A stretch of 64,000 nt of DNA. It comes from Denitratimonas tolerans (GTDB lineage: Bacteria > Pseudomonadota > Gammaproteobacteria > Xanthomonadales > Xanthomonadaceae). The stretch is from assembly GCF_037203605.1 (NCBI RefSeq), contig NZ_JBBDHC010000002.1:220888-284887 (forward strand). The letters run 5' to 3'. This document shows, piece after piece, positions 53,618 through 63,923 of the stretch. The position numbers were made by a program, and so were the translations under genes. Each line of letters opens with the position of its first letter. Position 1 is the stretch's first letter. The notes under the pieces were generated by a model. That model did not search any database and was not told the DNA's origin. It saw only the letters and a program-made list of their open reading frames with translations.

Positions 53618-55279
53618 ATGATCCTTCGCCTGCTGGCCTGCGCCACCGCACTGGCCCTCGCCCTGCCCGCCGCGGCCGAACCGGTGCTGTTCACCCGCAT
53701 GAACGGCTACACGCTGGACGGCAGCGGCACACTGCAGCGCTTCGATGCGCTGCTGGTGGACGAGGACGGGCGCGTGGTGGCAACGGGCGGCGAAGCGGCG
53801 CTGCGCGAGCGCGCCGGCGGGGCCCGGATCGAATCCATGGCCGGCCGCACAGTGCTTCCGGGCCTGACCGATGCGCACGGGCACCTGATGGGACTGGGCT
53901 TCGCCCTGCGCCAGGCCGACTTGGTGGGCACCCGCTCCCTCGACGAGGCGCTTGAGCGCGTGCGCGCCTTCGCCGACGCGCGGCCCGGCGACGGCTGGAT
54001 CGTCGGCAACGGCTGGAACCAGGTGATCTGGCAGCTGGGCCGCTTCCCCACCGCCAGCGAGCTGGATGCCGTGGTGGCGGATCGTCCGGTCTGGCTGGAA
54101 CGGGTGGACGGGCACGCCGGCTGGGCCAATTCCGCGGCGCTGAAGCTTGCCGGCATCGACCGCCACACGCCCGATCCGGTGGGCGGGCGCATCGAGCGCG
54201 ATGCCGACGGCGATCCGGGCGGCGTACTGGTCGATGCGGCAATGGGGCTGGTGAGCGCAAAGATTCCGCCGGCCGATGCCGCGGAAGCGCGCGCCGCGCT
54301 CGAGAGCGCACTGGTGACGCTCGCAAGCCTGGGCCTGACCTCGGTCCACGATGCCGGCATCGATGCCGACGACTGGCACCTCTTCCGCCAGATGGCCGAC
54401 GCCGACCGCCTGAGCCTTCGCATCTACGCCATGGTGCGCGATACCGGCGAGGACTTCGACCAGATCGCCGCCAACGGCCCGCTGCTGGCCTCGGGCAACG
54501 ATCATCTGACCGTGCGCAGCGTGAAGATGTGGGCGGACGGCGCGCTCGGCAGCCGCGGCGCGGCGATGATCGAACCCTACAGCGACGATCCCCACAACCA
54601 CGGCCTGCTGTTCCGCACCCCCGCCGAACTCCGGAACGCGGTGGACAAGGCCTTCGCGCAGGGTTTCCAGGTCAACATCCATGCGATTGGCGACGCCGGC
54701 GTGCGCCAGGTGCTCGACGCCTATTCCATCGCCTACAAGGCCCATCCGGAGGCGCGCGGCCTGCGCAATCGCGTGGAGCACTCGCAGATCGCCGCGCTGG
54801 CGGACATCCCGCGCTACCTGCCGCTGCAGCTCATCGCCTCGATGCAGCCGACCCACGCCACCTCGGACATGAACATGGCCGAGGACCGCGTCGGCCCGCA
54901 GCGCATCCTGGGCGGCTACGCCTGGCGGCGCTTCCTGGACCAGGGCACCCGCATCGCGGGCGGCTCGGATTTCCCGGTGGAGCTGCCCAATCCGTTTTTC
55001 GGCCTGCACGCGGCGGTGACGCGGCAGGACCACGAGAACCATCCCGACGGCGGCTGGTACGCCGACCAGCGCATGACGCGCGAGGAAGCGCTGCGCGCCT
55101 TCACCCTCGATGCCGCCTGGGCCGCGCACCAGGAGGCGCGTCAGGGCACGCTGGAACCGGGCAAGTGGGCCGACTTCATCGTGATCGACCGCGACTACTT
55201 CAGCATCCCGGCCGAGGACATCTGGAAGATCGGCGTGCTGCAGACCTGGGTCGGCGGCAAGCAGGTGTTCCTGCGCTGA
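53618..55279 (+). CDS. Exported amidohydrolase (YtcJ-like, amidohydrolase family 3)
   Basis: 553-residue metal-dependent amidohydrolase with an N-terminal signal peptide (1-20, ending PAAA), so likely periplasmic. TIM-barrel motifs: VLPGLTDAHGHLMG (HxH metal site), GNGWNQVIW, WLERVDGHAGWANSAAL, KMWADGALGSRGA, NIHAIGDAGVRQVLD, RVEHSQIA, and IAGGSDFPVELPNPFFG with the last metal Asp. The C-terminal GTLEPGKWADFIVIDRDYF is a family hallmark. Substrate unknown. A TAGACT -10 (53578-53583) precedes it. Confidence 0.9.
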   Translation: MILRLLACATALALALPAAAEPVLFTRMNGYTLDGSGTLQRFDALLVDEDGRVVATGGEAALRERAGGARIESMAGRTVLPGLTDAHGHLMGLGFALRQADLVGTRSLDEALERVRAFADARPGDGWIVGNGWNQVIWQLGRFPTASELDAVVADRPVWLERVDGHAGWANSAALKLAGIDRHTPDPVGGRIERDADGDPGGVLVDAAMGLVSAKIPPADAAEARAALESALVTLASLGLTSVHDAGIDADDWHLFRQMADADRLSLRIYAMVRDTGEDFDQIAANGPLLASGNDHLTVRSVKMWADGALGSRGAAMIEPYSDDPHNHGLLFRTPAELRNAVDKAFAQGFQVNIHAIGDAGVRQVLDAYSIAYKAHPEARGLRNRVEHSQIAALADIPRYLPLQLIASMQPTHATSDMNMAEDRVGPQRILGGYAWRRFLDQGTRIAGGSDFPVELPNPFFGLHAAVTRQDHENHPDGGWYADQRMTREEALRAFTLDAAWAAHQEARQGTLEPGKWADFIVIDRDYFSIPAEDIWKIGVLQTWVGGKQVFLR

Positions 55280-55280
55280 G

Positions 55281-55311
55281 GGACGGACGCCTGCGCGTGA
55301 ACGCGCCGTCC
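55281..55311. terminator. Hairpin between convergent amidohydrolase and foldase genes
   Basis: GGACG (55281-55285) pairs with CGTCC (55307-55311), and GCGCG (55293-55297) with CGCGC (55302-55306) around a TGAA loop. No T-run; possible bidirectional terminator. Confidence 0.35.
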
Positions 55312-55364
55312 GGGACGCCGTGCTTCCGGCGCGATTCGAGCCGCATGCGCGGCGGCGCAGGCAC

Positions 55365-56390
55365 CTAGGGATCGCCGTCGCCCATCGCCTCCAGCGCGAT
55401 GATCCGACGTTGCTCCGGCGCGCTGAAGTTCGCCTGCAGCCAGGCATCGAAGGCCGCCGGCTCGGCGGCCATCGCGGCGCGCGCCGTGCGGTAATGCTGC
55501 AGTCGCACCGCCCAGTCGGCGTTCTGCGCATCCAGTTGCGCCAGGCGCAGTGCGGCGTCCTCGCCCCACAGCGCGGCGCGCTCGTGATGGCGCCTTGCCG
55601 CATCGGCGTTTTCCGCCTCGAAGCGAGCGGCCTGTGCCTGCGCCAGCGATGCGTCAAGGCTGCCGCGCAATACCTCCTGCACCTCGTCGGCACGCGCCTG
55701 ATCCAGTTCGTCGAGCCACTGCTGGCGCTCTTCCGGCCCGACTCCGGGCGCGTCGCGCACCGCCAGCCGTGCCAGCGCCAGATCCAGCTCCGCCTCCTCG
55801 GCACCGAACCACGCCTGCGCCACCGCATCCCCAAGGTGCCGGCGGCGCAGCGTCTTGAGGTGCGCGGCATACGCCTGCGGATCGACCGCCGATGCTGCGC
55901 CTTCCGCGATGCGCAGGTCGCAATAGCGATCGAACCAGCGCAGGACATCCGCCACCTGCGCATCACCCAGGGTGCCGCGCACCCGCTCCGCCACCAGGGC
56001 ACGGATTTCGGTCAGGGAGAACTCGCCCGAGAGGCTGAGGAAATGATCGAACAGGCGCCGCAGACCGCGATCAGGCCGTACCCGCCCCGACGCATCGAGC
56101 GTCAGCTCGCCGTCGGGTGTGGCTCCGCGCAGCGAGCTGTGCGCAAGGCGCTCGCGCAGGGTGGCAAGCCCGGTCTCGGGAAGGTCCGGCATCGTGGCAT
56201 GCGCCTGAGGCGGCGCGGCCTCGGCCGTGGTTCGGCCGGGCCGTGCAAGCGGATGCGCTTCGGCCGCGACCAGCGGTGGCGCGCCGGGCAACGCGTCGAC
56301 CGGCGCGCGTGGCGCGGCCTGCCGCAGAAGCAGCAGGCCGCCCGCAATCACCACGACGGCAACCGGCAGCGATCGACGCCAGCGCATCAT
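55365..56390 (-). CDS. lifO: Lipase-specific foldase (Lif, lipase chaperone)
   Basis: 341-residue membrane-anchored steric chaperone that folds the neighbouring lipase in the periplasm before type II secretion. An N-terminal anchor helix (SLPVAVVVIAGGLLLL) is followed by an Ala/Pro-rich spacer (about 27-75). Next comes the foldase motif RRLFDHFLSLSGE (about 110-122; family consensus RxxFDYxLS) and long helical mini-domains rich in Ala, Arg and Glu. It starts 17 bases after the lipase stop, the standard lipase-foldase order. Confidence 0.9.
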   Translation of the reverse strand: MMRWRRSLPVAVVVIAGGLLLLRQAAPRAPVDALPGAPPLVAAEAHPLARPGRTTAEAAPPQAHATMPDLPETGLATLRERLAHSSLRGATPDGELTLDASGRVRPDRGLRRLFDHFLSLSGEFSLTEIRALVAERVRGTLGDAQVADVLRWFDRYCDLRIAEGAASAVDPQAYAAHLKTLRRRHLGDAVAQAWFGAEEAELDLALARLAVRDAPGVGPEERQQWLDELDQARADEVQEVLRGSLDASLAQAQAARFEAENADAARRHHERAALWGEDAALRLAQLDAQNADWAVRLQHYRTARAAMAAEPAAFDAWLQANFSAPEQRRIIALEAMGDGDP

Positions 56391-56407
56391 CCCGGCCCGC
56401 GACGGGC

Positions 56408-57346
56408 CTACAGCCCGGCGTTCTTCAGGCGGTTGGCGTGGCTGCGGATGACGGCCTTGGGATCGGATGTGAACAGCCCGCGCAGGCCGAACATCTGGTT
56501 GACCTCATCGAGATGATTCCAGCCGTAGTTGTCGCGCAGCACGACGCCCAGGTGCGAGCTGCAGCGCCCGACCAGCCCGTCGTTGGCTTCGCCGCCGAAG
56601 AACAGGCCGCCCGCGACCATCATCGCGTCGCTGGGATCGAACAGATTCGTCAGGCGCGAGGTGCCGCCCCAGGAGTAGTAGCGGACGCCATCGACCACCG
56701 CCGCGCCCTGGCCGCAGGCCATGGACGGCATGCCCTGGGGATGCAGCGCATTGAACTGCGCGGCACCCGCGCTCGAGAGCGAAGCCAGTGCGCCGAGGGA
56801 GTCCTGCGCCAGCGCCGGATTGCCCGACAGGAAGGCGATCAGGCTCGACAGGGCGTTGGCGAAGCCGGCCACGAGCGGGCGCAGTGGCGAACCTGACGGC
56901 AGCGCGGCATCGATGGCATCGGCCACCTTGCTGCCGGTGTGCGGGCTGCCGATCGAGGTGACCGAGGCGACCAGATCGGGCCGTACCGAGGCCACATAGC
57001 GAATCGTCGGCCCGCCGTGGCTGTGCCCGATCAGGTTGAAGCGGCTATGGCCGTACAGCGCCCGCCAGGCGTCAAGCTGCGCGATCAGCTGTTCGCCGCG
57101 CACCTCCGAATAGTGGCTCTGGGACACCGAGGCCACGTAGACCCTCGCGCCGCCGGCGCGCAGGTCGCCGGGAATCGCGTGCCAGTAATCGACCGCGCCC
57201 AGCAGCGAATCGAAGCCGAACAGGCCGTGCACCAGCACGATCGGATGCTGGGTCCGGGTGTAATTGACCTGCGCGAACGCAAGTCCCGACGCGGCGCACA
57301 GCAGCAGCGCCAGCGTCAGCCGAACGAACGTGGAACGAATCATCAT
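56408..57346 (-). CDS. lipA: Secreted triacylglycerol lipase, family I.1/I.2
   Basis: 312-residue exported lipase. Signal peptide about 1-25 (to LAFA), oxyanion motif VLVHGLFGFDSL, nucleophile Ser109 in IGHSHGG, catalytic Asp in EANDGLVGRCSSHLG and His in GWNHLDEVNQ, all as in Pseudomonas/Burkholderia lipases. Two cysteines (MACGQG and GRCSS) fit the conserved disulfide, and the nearby Asp residues fit the Ca2+ site. Needs the adjacent foldase. Start at 57346 with GGGGAG upstream. A 16-bp palindrome lies 53 bases before the start. Confidence 0.94.
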   Translation of the reverse strand: MMIRSTFVRLTLALLLCAASGLAFAQVNYTRTQHPIVLVHGLFGFDSLLGAVDYWHAIPGDLRAGGARVYVASVSQSHYSEVRGEQLIAQLDAWRALYGHSRFNLIGHSHGGPTIRYVASVRPDLVASVTSIGSPHTGSKVADAIDAALPSGSPLRPLVAGFANALSSLIAFLSGNPALAQDSLGALASLSSAGAAQFNALHPQGMPSMACGQGAAVVDGVRYYSWGGTSRLTNLFDPSDAMMVAGGLFFGGEANDGLVGRCSSHLGVVLRDNYGWNHLDEVNQMFGLRGLFTSDPKAVIRSHANRLKNAGL

Positions 57347-57398
57347 GCTCTCCCCATGGTGTCGATGCCGGGCGGTCTGCGCCGCGATCCGGCCTGAA

Positions 57399-57414
57399 CG
57401 TACGCATGCGTACG
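57399..57414. promoter_or_regulatory. 16-bp perfect palindrome upstream of the lipase gene
   Basis: CGTACGCATGCGTACG, a perfect palindrome in the lipase/MFS intergenic region, is a candidate operator. It does not match a lux box by eye. Confidence 0.45.
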
Positions 57415-57545
57415 GTGCGGAATCTACGACGCTCTTCACGCTTGCGCACGCTGCATTGCACCATGCGGCACCGTATGTCGACGCGGCTTCATCGGGCGCT
57501 CGGGACTCACGCGCTAGGCTTGCGCGTTTCCTTCCGGTTGCCGCG

Positions 57546-58796
57546 ATGCCCACCCGCTCCTCCGCCCTTCTGTGGCGGCTCACCCTGCTGCTGGCCGGTC
57601 TGTCGATGTTCGGCCCGTTCGCGATCGACGCGATCTTCCCCGCCTTCCCTGCCCTGCGCGAGGACTTCGGCGCATCGCACGGCGCGGTGCAACAGACGAT
57701 CAGCGTGTATCTGGCCGCCTACGCGCTGATGAGCGTGCTGCACGGGCCGCTGTCGGATGCGATCGGGCGACGCCCTGTGATCCTCGCGGGCGTGACGATC
57801 TTCGTGTTCGCCTGCATCGGTGCCGCGCTGTCGCAAAGCCTGTTCTGGCTGCTGGTGTTCCGCGCCCTGCAGGGCATGTCCGCCGGTGCCGGCCTGATCG
57901 TGGCGCGTGCCGTCATCCGCGACTGCCTGGACGGCGATGCCGCGCAGAAGCTGATGGCACAGGCCACCATGATCTTTTCGGTGGCCCCGGCCATCGCGCC
58001 CATCATCGGCGGCTGGATCCTGGGCTGGAGCCAGTGGCACGCGATCTTCTGGGCCATGGCCCTGTTCGCCTTCCTGGTGCTGCTCGCATGCCTGGCGTGG
58101 ATGCCTGAAACCCATCCCGCACAGGCGCGCACGCCGCTGCGGCTCGCAGCACTGGTGCGCGGCAGCTGGGCCATTCTGCGCAACCCGCGCTTCCTGCAGC
58201 TTTCGCTCGCGGCCTGCTTCAACTTCGGCGCACTGTTCCTCTACATCGCATCGGCCCCGGTGGTGGTGCTGGAATACCTGGGGCTCAACGAGCAGCAGTT
58301 CGGCTGGATGTTCGTGCCGATCGTGGCGGGCCTGATGGTCGGATCGTTTCTGTCCAGCCGCCTGGCGGGGCGCGCCAGCCAGTCGGCCACCGCGCGCCTG
58401 GGCTTCGGGCTGTCGCTGTTCGCCGCCCTGGCCAACCTGGCCTACAACCTGTCGGTGGATGCGGTCAGCCTGCCCTGGGCGGTGATTCCGCTCGGCTTTG
58501 CCGCTGCCGGCATCGGGCTGGCGTTTCCGCTCCTGACCATCCTCATGCTCGACATGTACCCGCGCCACCGCGGCGCGGCGGCTTCGATCCAGGCCTTCAC
58601 CAGCCTGAGCATCAACGCCCTCATCGCCGGCCTGCTCGCACCCCTGCTCGCGCCCCATCGCAGCCTGCTCGCACTGGCTGCCGCGCTGATGTGCATCGCG
58701 GCGGTCGCGCTGTGGTGGGGCTATCGCCGCGGCGTGAAGCGTGATCCGGTGCTGGCACCGCCGCGCCCGATGATCGAGGAAGCCGAGCAGCTCTGA
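57546..58796 (+). CDS. MFS drug exporter, Bcr/CflA type
   Basis: 416-residue 12-helix transporter of the Bcr/CflA drug:H+ antiporter group. Typical blocks: FGPFAIDAIFPAFPALREDF (helix 1), VYLAAYALMSVLHGPLSDAIGRRPVIL (motif A region), VFRALQGMSAGAGLIVARAV and APAIAPIIGGWILGWSQW (motif C, antiporter signature). ATG 57546 chosen because helix 1 follows directly; the frame extends upstream without reason. Divergent from the lipase gene. Confidence 0.9.
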   Translation: MPTRSSALLWRLTLLLAGLSMFGPFAIDAIFPAFPALREDFGASHGAVQQTISVYLAAYALMSVLHGPLSDAIGRRPVILAGVTIFVFACIGAALSQSLFWLLVFRALQGMSAGAGLIVARAVIRDCLDGDAAQKLMAQATMIFSVAPAIAPIIGGWILGWSQWHAIFWAMALFAFLVLLACLAWMPETHPAQARTPLRLAALVRGSWAILRNPRFLQLSLAACFNFGALFLYIASAPVVVLEYLGLNEQQFGWMFVPIVAGLMVGSFLSSRLAGRASQSATARLGFGLSLFAALANLAYNLSVDAVSLPWAVIPLGFAAAGIGLAFPLLTILMLDMYPRHRGAAASIQAFTSLSINALIAGLLAPLLAPHRSLLALAAALMCIAAVALWWGYRRGVKRDPVLAPPRPMIEEAEQL

Positions 58797-58833
58797 GATC
58801 CGGCATCGCGGCCCTGGCGCGACGGCACGCGCC

Positions 58834-58839
58834 TACAAT
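58834..58839 (+). promoter_or_regulatory. -10 element TACAAT, predicted leaderless start
   Basis: TACAAT followed by GGGCGC and then the ATG at 58846; six-base spacing leaves no room for a ribosome-binding site. Confidence 0.6.
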
Positions 58840-58845
58840 GGGCGC

Positions 58846-59625
58846 ATGGAAATCTTCACGCTGGAATCCGGCCGCGCGCCGCTGCTGGTGAGCCTGCCGC
58901 ACGACGGCAGCCACATCCCCGATGCGCTCGCGGCGCGCATGACGCCCGCCGCGCGCACCGCGCCCGACACCGACTGGTTCGTCTCGCGCCTCTACGCCTT
59001 CGCGCGCGAGCTGGGCGCGTCGATCCTGCGCCCGAACCACTCGCGCTACGTGGTCGACCTCAACCGCCCGCCCGACGACGTCTCGCTCTATCCCGGCCAG
59101 AACACCACCGGCCTGTGCCCGAGCGTGCGCTTCACCGGCGAGCCGGTGTACCTGCCGGGCCAGGAGCCGGACGCGGCGGAAGTCGCCGCGCGCGTGGAGC
59201 GCTACTGGCGGCCCTACCACGACGCCCTCGCCGACGAGCTGGCGCGCCTGCGCGCACGCTTCGGGCGCGCGCTGCTGTGGGACGGCCACTCGATCCGCGG
59301 CGAACTGCCCTTCCTCTTCGAAGGCCGCCTGCCCGACCTCAACCTCGGCACCGCCAGCGGCACCAGCTGCACGCCCGCGCTGCAGGCGCGGCTTGCGTCC
59401 GTGCTCGCGTCGCAAACCCGCTACAGCCACGTCATCAACGGGCGCTTCAAGGGCGGCTACATCACCCGCCATTACGGCAACCCGGCCCGCGGCGTCGAAG
59501 CGATCCAGCTGGAACTGGCGCAATCGACCTACATGGACGAGGGCGCGACAAGCTACCTGCCGGAGCGCGCCGAGCGCCTGGAGCGCATCGTGCTGCGCCC
59601 GCTGCTGGAAGCGGCGCTGGGCTGA
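58846..59625 (+). CDS. hutG: N-formylglutamate amidohydrolase
   Basis: 259-residue Zn-dependent hydrolase of the N-formylglutamate amidohydrolase family, which releases formate and glutamate at the end of one histidine-degradation route. Family blocks: LLVSLPHDGSHIP, DTDWFVSRLYAFA, NHSRYVVDLNRPPDD, WRPYHDALADEL, LLWDGHSIRGELPFLFEGR, GRFKGGYITRHYG and IQLELAQSTYMDE. No other hut genes are nearby, so the histidine link is inferred. Preceded by a leaderless-type promoter. Confidence 0.88.
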   Translation: MEIFTLESGRAPLLVSLPHDGSHIPDALAARMTPAARTAPDTDWFVSRLYAFARELGASILRPNHSRYVVDLNRPPDDVSLYPGQNTTGLCPSVRFTGEPVYLPGQEPDAAEVAARVERYWRPYHDALADELARLRARFGRALLWDGHSIRGELPFLFEGRLPDLNLGTASGTSCTPALQARLASVLASQTRYSHVINGRFKGGYITRHYGNPARGVEAIQLELAQSTYMDEGATSYLPERAERLERIVLRPLLEAALG

Positions 59626-59721
59626 ACCGAAGAAACTGAACCGAGGAGAACGCCGCCGACCACAGTGGTCAGGGCGATCCGCTCTTTGGGAGGCTTTTTG
59701 TACGCCTGTCGCACGGAAACG

Positions 59722-59744
59722 AAAAAGGCTCGCCGAAGCGAGCC
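59722..59744 (-). terminator. Terminator of tRNA-Val
   Basis: On the minus strand GGCTCGC-TTCG-GCGAGCC is followed by TTTTT (59726-59722). A UUCG tetraloop on a 7-bp GC stem, 18 bases after the tRNA end. Confidence 0.85.
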
Positions 59745-59761
59745 CAAATCGTTGTTTTCAT

Positions 59762-59836
59762 TGGTGGGCGGTGCAGGGATCGAACCTGCGACCCTTGCCG
59801 TGTGAAGGCAATGCTCTACCGCTGAGCTAACCGCCC
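59762..59836 (-). tRNA. tRNA-Val (CAC anticodon)
   Basis: 75-base cloverleaf including encoded CCA. Acceptor GGGCGGT pairs with ACCGCCC, D arm AGCTCAGCGGTAGAGC, anticodon stem TTGCC/GGCAA around TTCACAC (anticodon CAC, codon GUG), T arm GCAGGTTCGATCCCTGC. It lies 67 bases downstream of clpX with its own promoter and terminator. Confidence 0.95.
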
Positions 59837-59852
59837 GGTAATGCGGCCGCGC

Positions 59853-59881
59853 ATTATGATGGCGGCGCGGATTCCGGTCAA
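59853..59881 (-). promoter_or_regulatory. Strong promoter of tRNA-Val
   Basis: Minus strand TTGACC (59881-59876), 17-base spacer, CATAAT (59858-59853), followed by a GC-rich discriminator GCGCGGCC, as in stringently controlled stable-RNA promoters. Confidence 0.8.
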
Positions 59882-59903
59882 TGACGGATGATCGCGCCTC
59901 CCA

Positions 59904-61187
<1,284 letters not shown>

Positions 61188-61330
61188 GCCTGCCTTCGTC
61201 CCGCAAATTGCCTGACACGCCCCGAGGATAGCTCAGGGCGCAAGAAAAAAAGCGTGCCTTGCGGCATTTTCCCGTTCGGCGGCCCTTGCAAGCGCCGTAT
61301 TTCCCAGGAAAAACAACCGCCTGGCCAGAA

Positions 61331-61951
61331 TCAACCCGGCTTGACGGTGTCCTCGGGACGCCGCTCCAGCACCTCGTCGATCAGGCCGTAGGCCTTGGCG
61401 TCCTGCGCATTGAAGAAGAGGTCGCGCTCGACGTCGCGCTCGATGCGCTCCAGCGGCTGCCCGGTGTTGGCGGCGAACTCCTCGTTCAAACGGCGTCGCA
61501 GGTAGAGGATCTCGCGCGCCTGGATCTCGATGTCGGTCGCCTGGCCCTGCGCGCCGCCGTGCGGCTGGTGGATCATCACGCGCGAATTGGGCAGGGCGAA
61601 GCGTTTGCCGCGGGTTCCCGCAGCCAGCAGGAAGGAGCCCATGCTGGCGGCCTGGCCGATCACCATGGTGCTCACGTCCGGCTTGAGGAAGCGCATGGTG
61701 TCGTAGATCGCGAGGCCTGCCGTGACCACGCCGCCCGGGCTGTTGATGTACAGGTGGATGTCCTTGTCCGGGTTCTCCGACTCCAGGAACAGCATCTGCG
61801 CGATGACCACGTTGGCGACGTAGTCGTCGATCGGCCCGACGAGGAAGATCACCCGCTCCTTGAGCAGGCGCGAGTAGATATCGTAGGCGCGCTCGCCGCG
61901 GCTGGTCTGTTCGACCACCATCGGCACCAGGTTCAGGCCCTGCACGTTCAT
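61331..61951 (-). CDS. clpP: ATP-dependent Clp protease proteolytic subunit ClpP
   Basis: Serine protease forming the double heptameric chamber used with ClpX. 206 residues, with catalytic Ser in IGQAASMGSFLLAAG, His in MIHQPHGGAQGQATDIEI and Asp in ERDVERDLFF. Start MNVQGLNLVPMVVEQTSRGE gives a short propeptide typical of ClpP. It lies 31 bases after tig and is almost certainly co-transcribed. Confidence 0.98.
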   Translation of the reverse strand: MNVQGLNLVPMVVEQTSRGERAYDIYSRLLKERVIFLVGPIDDYVANVVIAQMLFLESENPDKDIHLYINSPGGVVTAGLAIYDTMRFLKPDVSTMVIGQAASMGSFLLAAGTRGKRFALPNSRVMIHQPHGGAQGQATDIEIQAREILYLRRRLNEEFAANTGQPLERIERDVERDLFFNAQDAKAYGLIDEVLERRPEDTVKPG

Positions 61952-61982
61952 TGGCTCGTTCTCCCGAAAGGGTGGCACCGCC

Positions 61983-63293
61983 TCAGGCGGCGGCCCCGGA
62001 ATTCATCACATCCTCGAAACTCAGCGTCGTGGTGCTGGCGTCGGCGTGGTCCGCGATCCAGTCGATGACCTGGTCCTCGATCACGCGGCTGCGCAGACCG
62101 TCCAGAAGTTGGGGGTCCTTGCGGTAAAGTTCAATGACCTGCTCGGGCTCCTCGTAGGTGGAGGCGATGAGCTGCATCATCTCCTGCAGACGCGCCGGGT
62201 CCAGCCGGATGTTGTTCTGCCTCGCCAGCTCGCCCAGCAGGACGGCCGCGGTCACGCGCTGCTTCGCCTGGCCGAGGAAGGGCTCGAAGCTGACCTCCTT
62301 CGGAACCTCCTGACCCTGCGAGCGCGCCTGCTCGGCGGCCTGACGCGCCAGTCCGCGCGCCTCGGCTTCGATCATGCGGCCCGGGACATCCAGATCGGCA
62401 TGGGAGGCCAGCAGCTTGGCGATCACGTCGTTCTTCAGGCGCACCATCAGCGCGCCCTTGAGCTCGCGCTCCAGGTTGGAGCGCACCTCGACGCGGAAGC
62501 GCTCGGCACCGCCGCTCGGAATCCCGAACGCGGCGAAGAAGGCATCATCGAGCGCCGGCAGCTTCGACTCGGACACGCGCACCACCTTGACCTCGATCTT
62601 TGCCGCCTTGCCGGCCAGCGCCGGGTTGCGGTAGTCGGCGGGGAAGGTGGCCTCCACGGACCTGGCATCACCCGCTCCCAGACCGACCAGCTGCTCTTCC
62701 AGCTCGACGAGGATGCCGCCGGACCCGAGCACCGTGCCGGAGCGGTCCACACCCTCGGCCGGAATGCGGCCCGAATCGGTCGTCGCCACCGACTCGAACA
62801 TCACCAAGTCGCCCTTCTGCGCGGGACGCTGGACATCCTCCCAGGTGCGACGCTGCTGGCGCAGCGTATCAATCATGCGGTCGATGTCGGCATCGACGAC
62901 CTCGGCCACCGGCCGGGTGATCTTCAGCGCGGACACGTCGATGGTGCCGATCTCCGGCATCACCTCGAAGGTCGCCACGTACTTGAACTCGCCGCCCTCG
63001 GGCAGCCCGGACGTCTCGATCTGCGGCTGTACCGCCGGCCGCAGGTTTTCCTTCTGCACCGCTTCGTTGAACGAGCGCTGGATCAGGTCGCCGACGGCTT
63101 CGCTGCGCACCTGGGCACCGAAGCGCTGCTCGATCACCTTGCCCGGCACCTTGCCGGGGCGAAAGCCCTTCAGGCGCACGGTGCGCGACAGATCGTTCAG
63201 GCGCTGGCGGATGGTGGATTCAAGCTGGTCGGAAGGAACGCTGACGGTGAGCTTGCGGCCGAGCGTGCCGACGTTTTCGATGGAGACTTGCAT
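61983..63293 (-). CDS. tig: Trigger factor
   Basis: Ribosome-bound chaperone and peptidyl-prolyl isomerase meeting nascent chains at the exit tunnel. 436 residues: N-terminal ribosome-binding domain with the signature GFRPGKVPGKVIEQRFG, FKBP-type PPIase domain (about 150-245, KGDLVMFESVATTDSGRI onward) and the helical C-terminal chaperone domain (from about FRVEVRSNLERELKGAL). ATG 63293 is used; GTG 63299 would add two residues. The tRNA genes lie upstream. Confidence 0.97.
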   Translation of the reverse strand: MQVSIENVGTLGRKLTVSVPSDQLESTIRQRLNDLSRTVRLKGFRPGKVPGKVIEQRFGAQVRSEAVGDLIQRSFNEAVQKENLRPAVQPQIETSGLPEGGEFKYVATFEVMPEIGTIDVSALKITRPVAEVVDADIDRMIDTLRQQRRTWEDVQRPAQKGDLVMFESVATTDSGRIPAEGVDRSGTVLGSGGILVELEEQLVGLGAGDARSVEATFPADYRNPALAGKAAKIEVKVVRVSESKLPALDDAFFAAFGIPSGGAERFRVEVRSNLERELKGALMVRLKNDVIAKLLASHADLDVPGRMIEAEARGLARQAAEQARSQGQEVPKEVSFEPFLGQAKQRVTAAVLLGELARQNNIRLDPARLQEMMQLIASTYEEPEQVIELYRKDPQLLDGLRSRVIEDQVIDWIADHADASTTTLSFEDVMNSGAAA

Positions 63294-63429
63294 GGTCACT
63301 CCTCAAGGGTTTCGCGCCGCCGCCCGCGTCGAGCCACGGCGCATGAAATCGGGCCCGCCATGATGCCCGGCACGGCCGCGATGCGCCACTATCGGCGTTC
63401 ACGGACCACGGGCCGGCAACCGGTCGGAA

Positions 63430-63514
63430 TGGTGCGAAAGGAGAGACTCGAACTCTCACGGGTTGCCCCACTGGAACCTAAATCCAGCGCGTCTACCAGT
63501 TCCGCCACTCTCGC
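63430..63514 (-). tRNA. tRNA-Leu (UAG anticodon)
   Basis: 85-base class II tRNA with encoded CCA and long variable arm. Acceptor GCGAGAG, anticodon stem CTGGA/TCCAG around TTTAGGT (anticodon TAG), variable arm TGGGGCAACCCGT, T arm GAGAGTTCGAGTCTCTC. It lies 136 bases upstream of tig. Confidence 0.95.
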
Positions 63515-63594
63515 AACGCACACGCACCCCGCGCTGCCCGGCACGCGGCCTGGCCGGTTCGGAAGCGGAGGTGACGAAGCCTGGGAGGAGGAGA

Positions 63595-63670
<76 letters not shown>

Positions 63671-63728
63671 ATCGTTTCAAACTGCCGCCCTGAGCGGCTT
63701 CGACCCGGCATTATGCCGCATCGGGAAG

Positions 63729-63862
<134 letters not shown>

Positions 63863-63883
63863 TGCCTCACCGGCGCCATCCGC

Positions 63884-63906
63884 TCGATCTGCCACCGGCA
63901 GATCGA
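63884..63906. other. Hairpin between the two direct repeats
   Basis: Perfect 10-bp inverted repeat TCGATCTGCC / GGCAGATCGA with a 3-base spacer (ACC), in the 61-base unique segment between the repeat copies. No T-run in either direction. Confidence 0.5.
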
Positions 63907-63923
63907 AAGCCGCGGACGTCGCC

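Noticed and set aside
57399..57414. The lipase palindrome considered as a quorum-sensing lux box
   Set aside because: Lux boxes are about 20 bases with a CTG...CAG pattern, which is absent here, and no luxI/luxR genes are visible.
61201..61330. A sigma-32 heat-shock promoter before clpX
   Set aside because: A CTTGCAA resembles the -35, but I could not find a convincing CCCCAT-type -10 at the right spacing.
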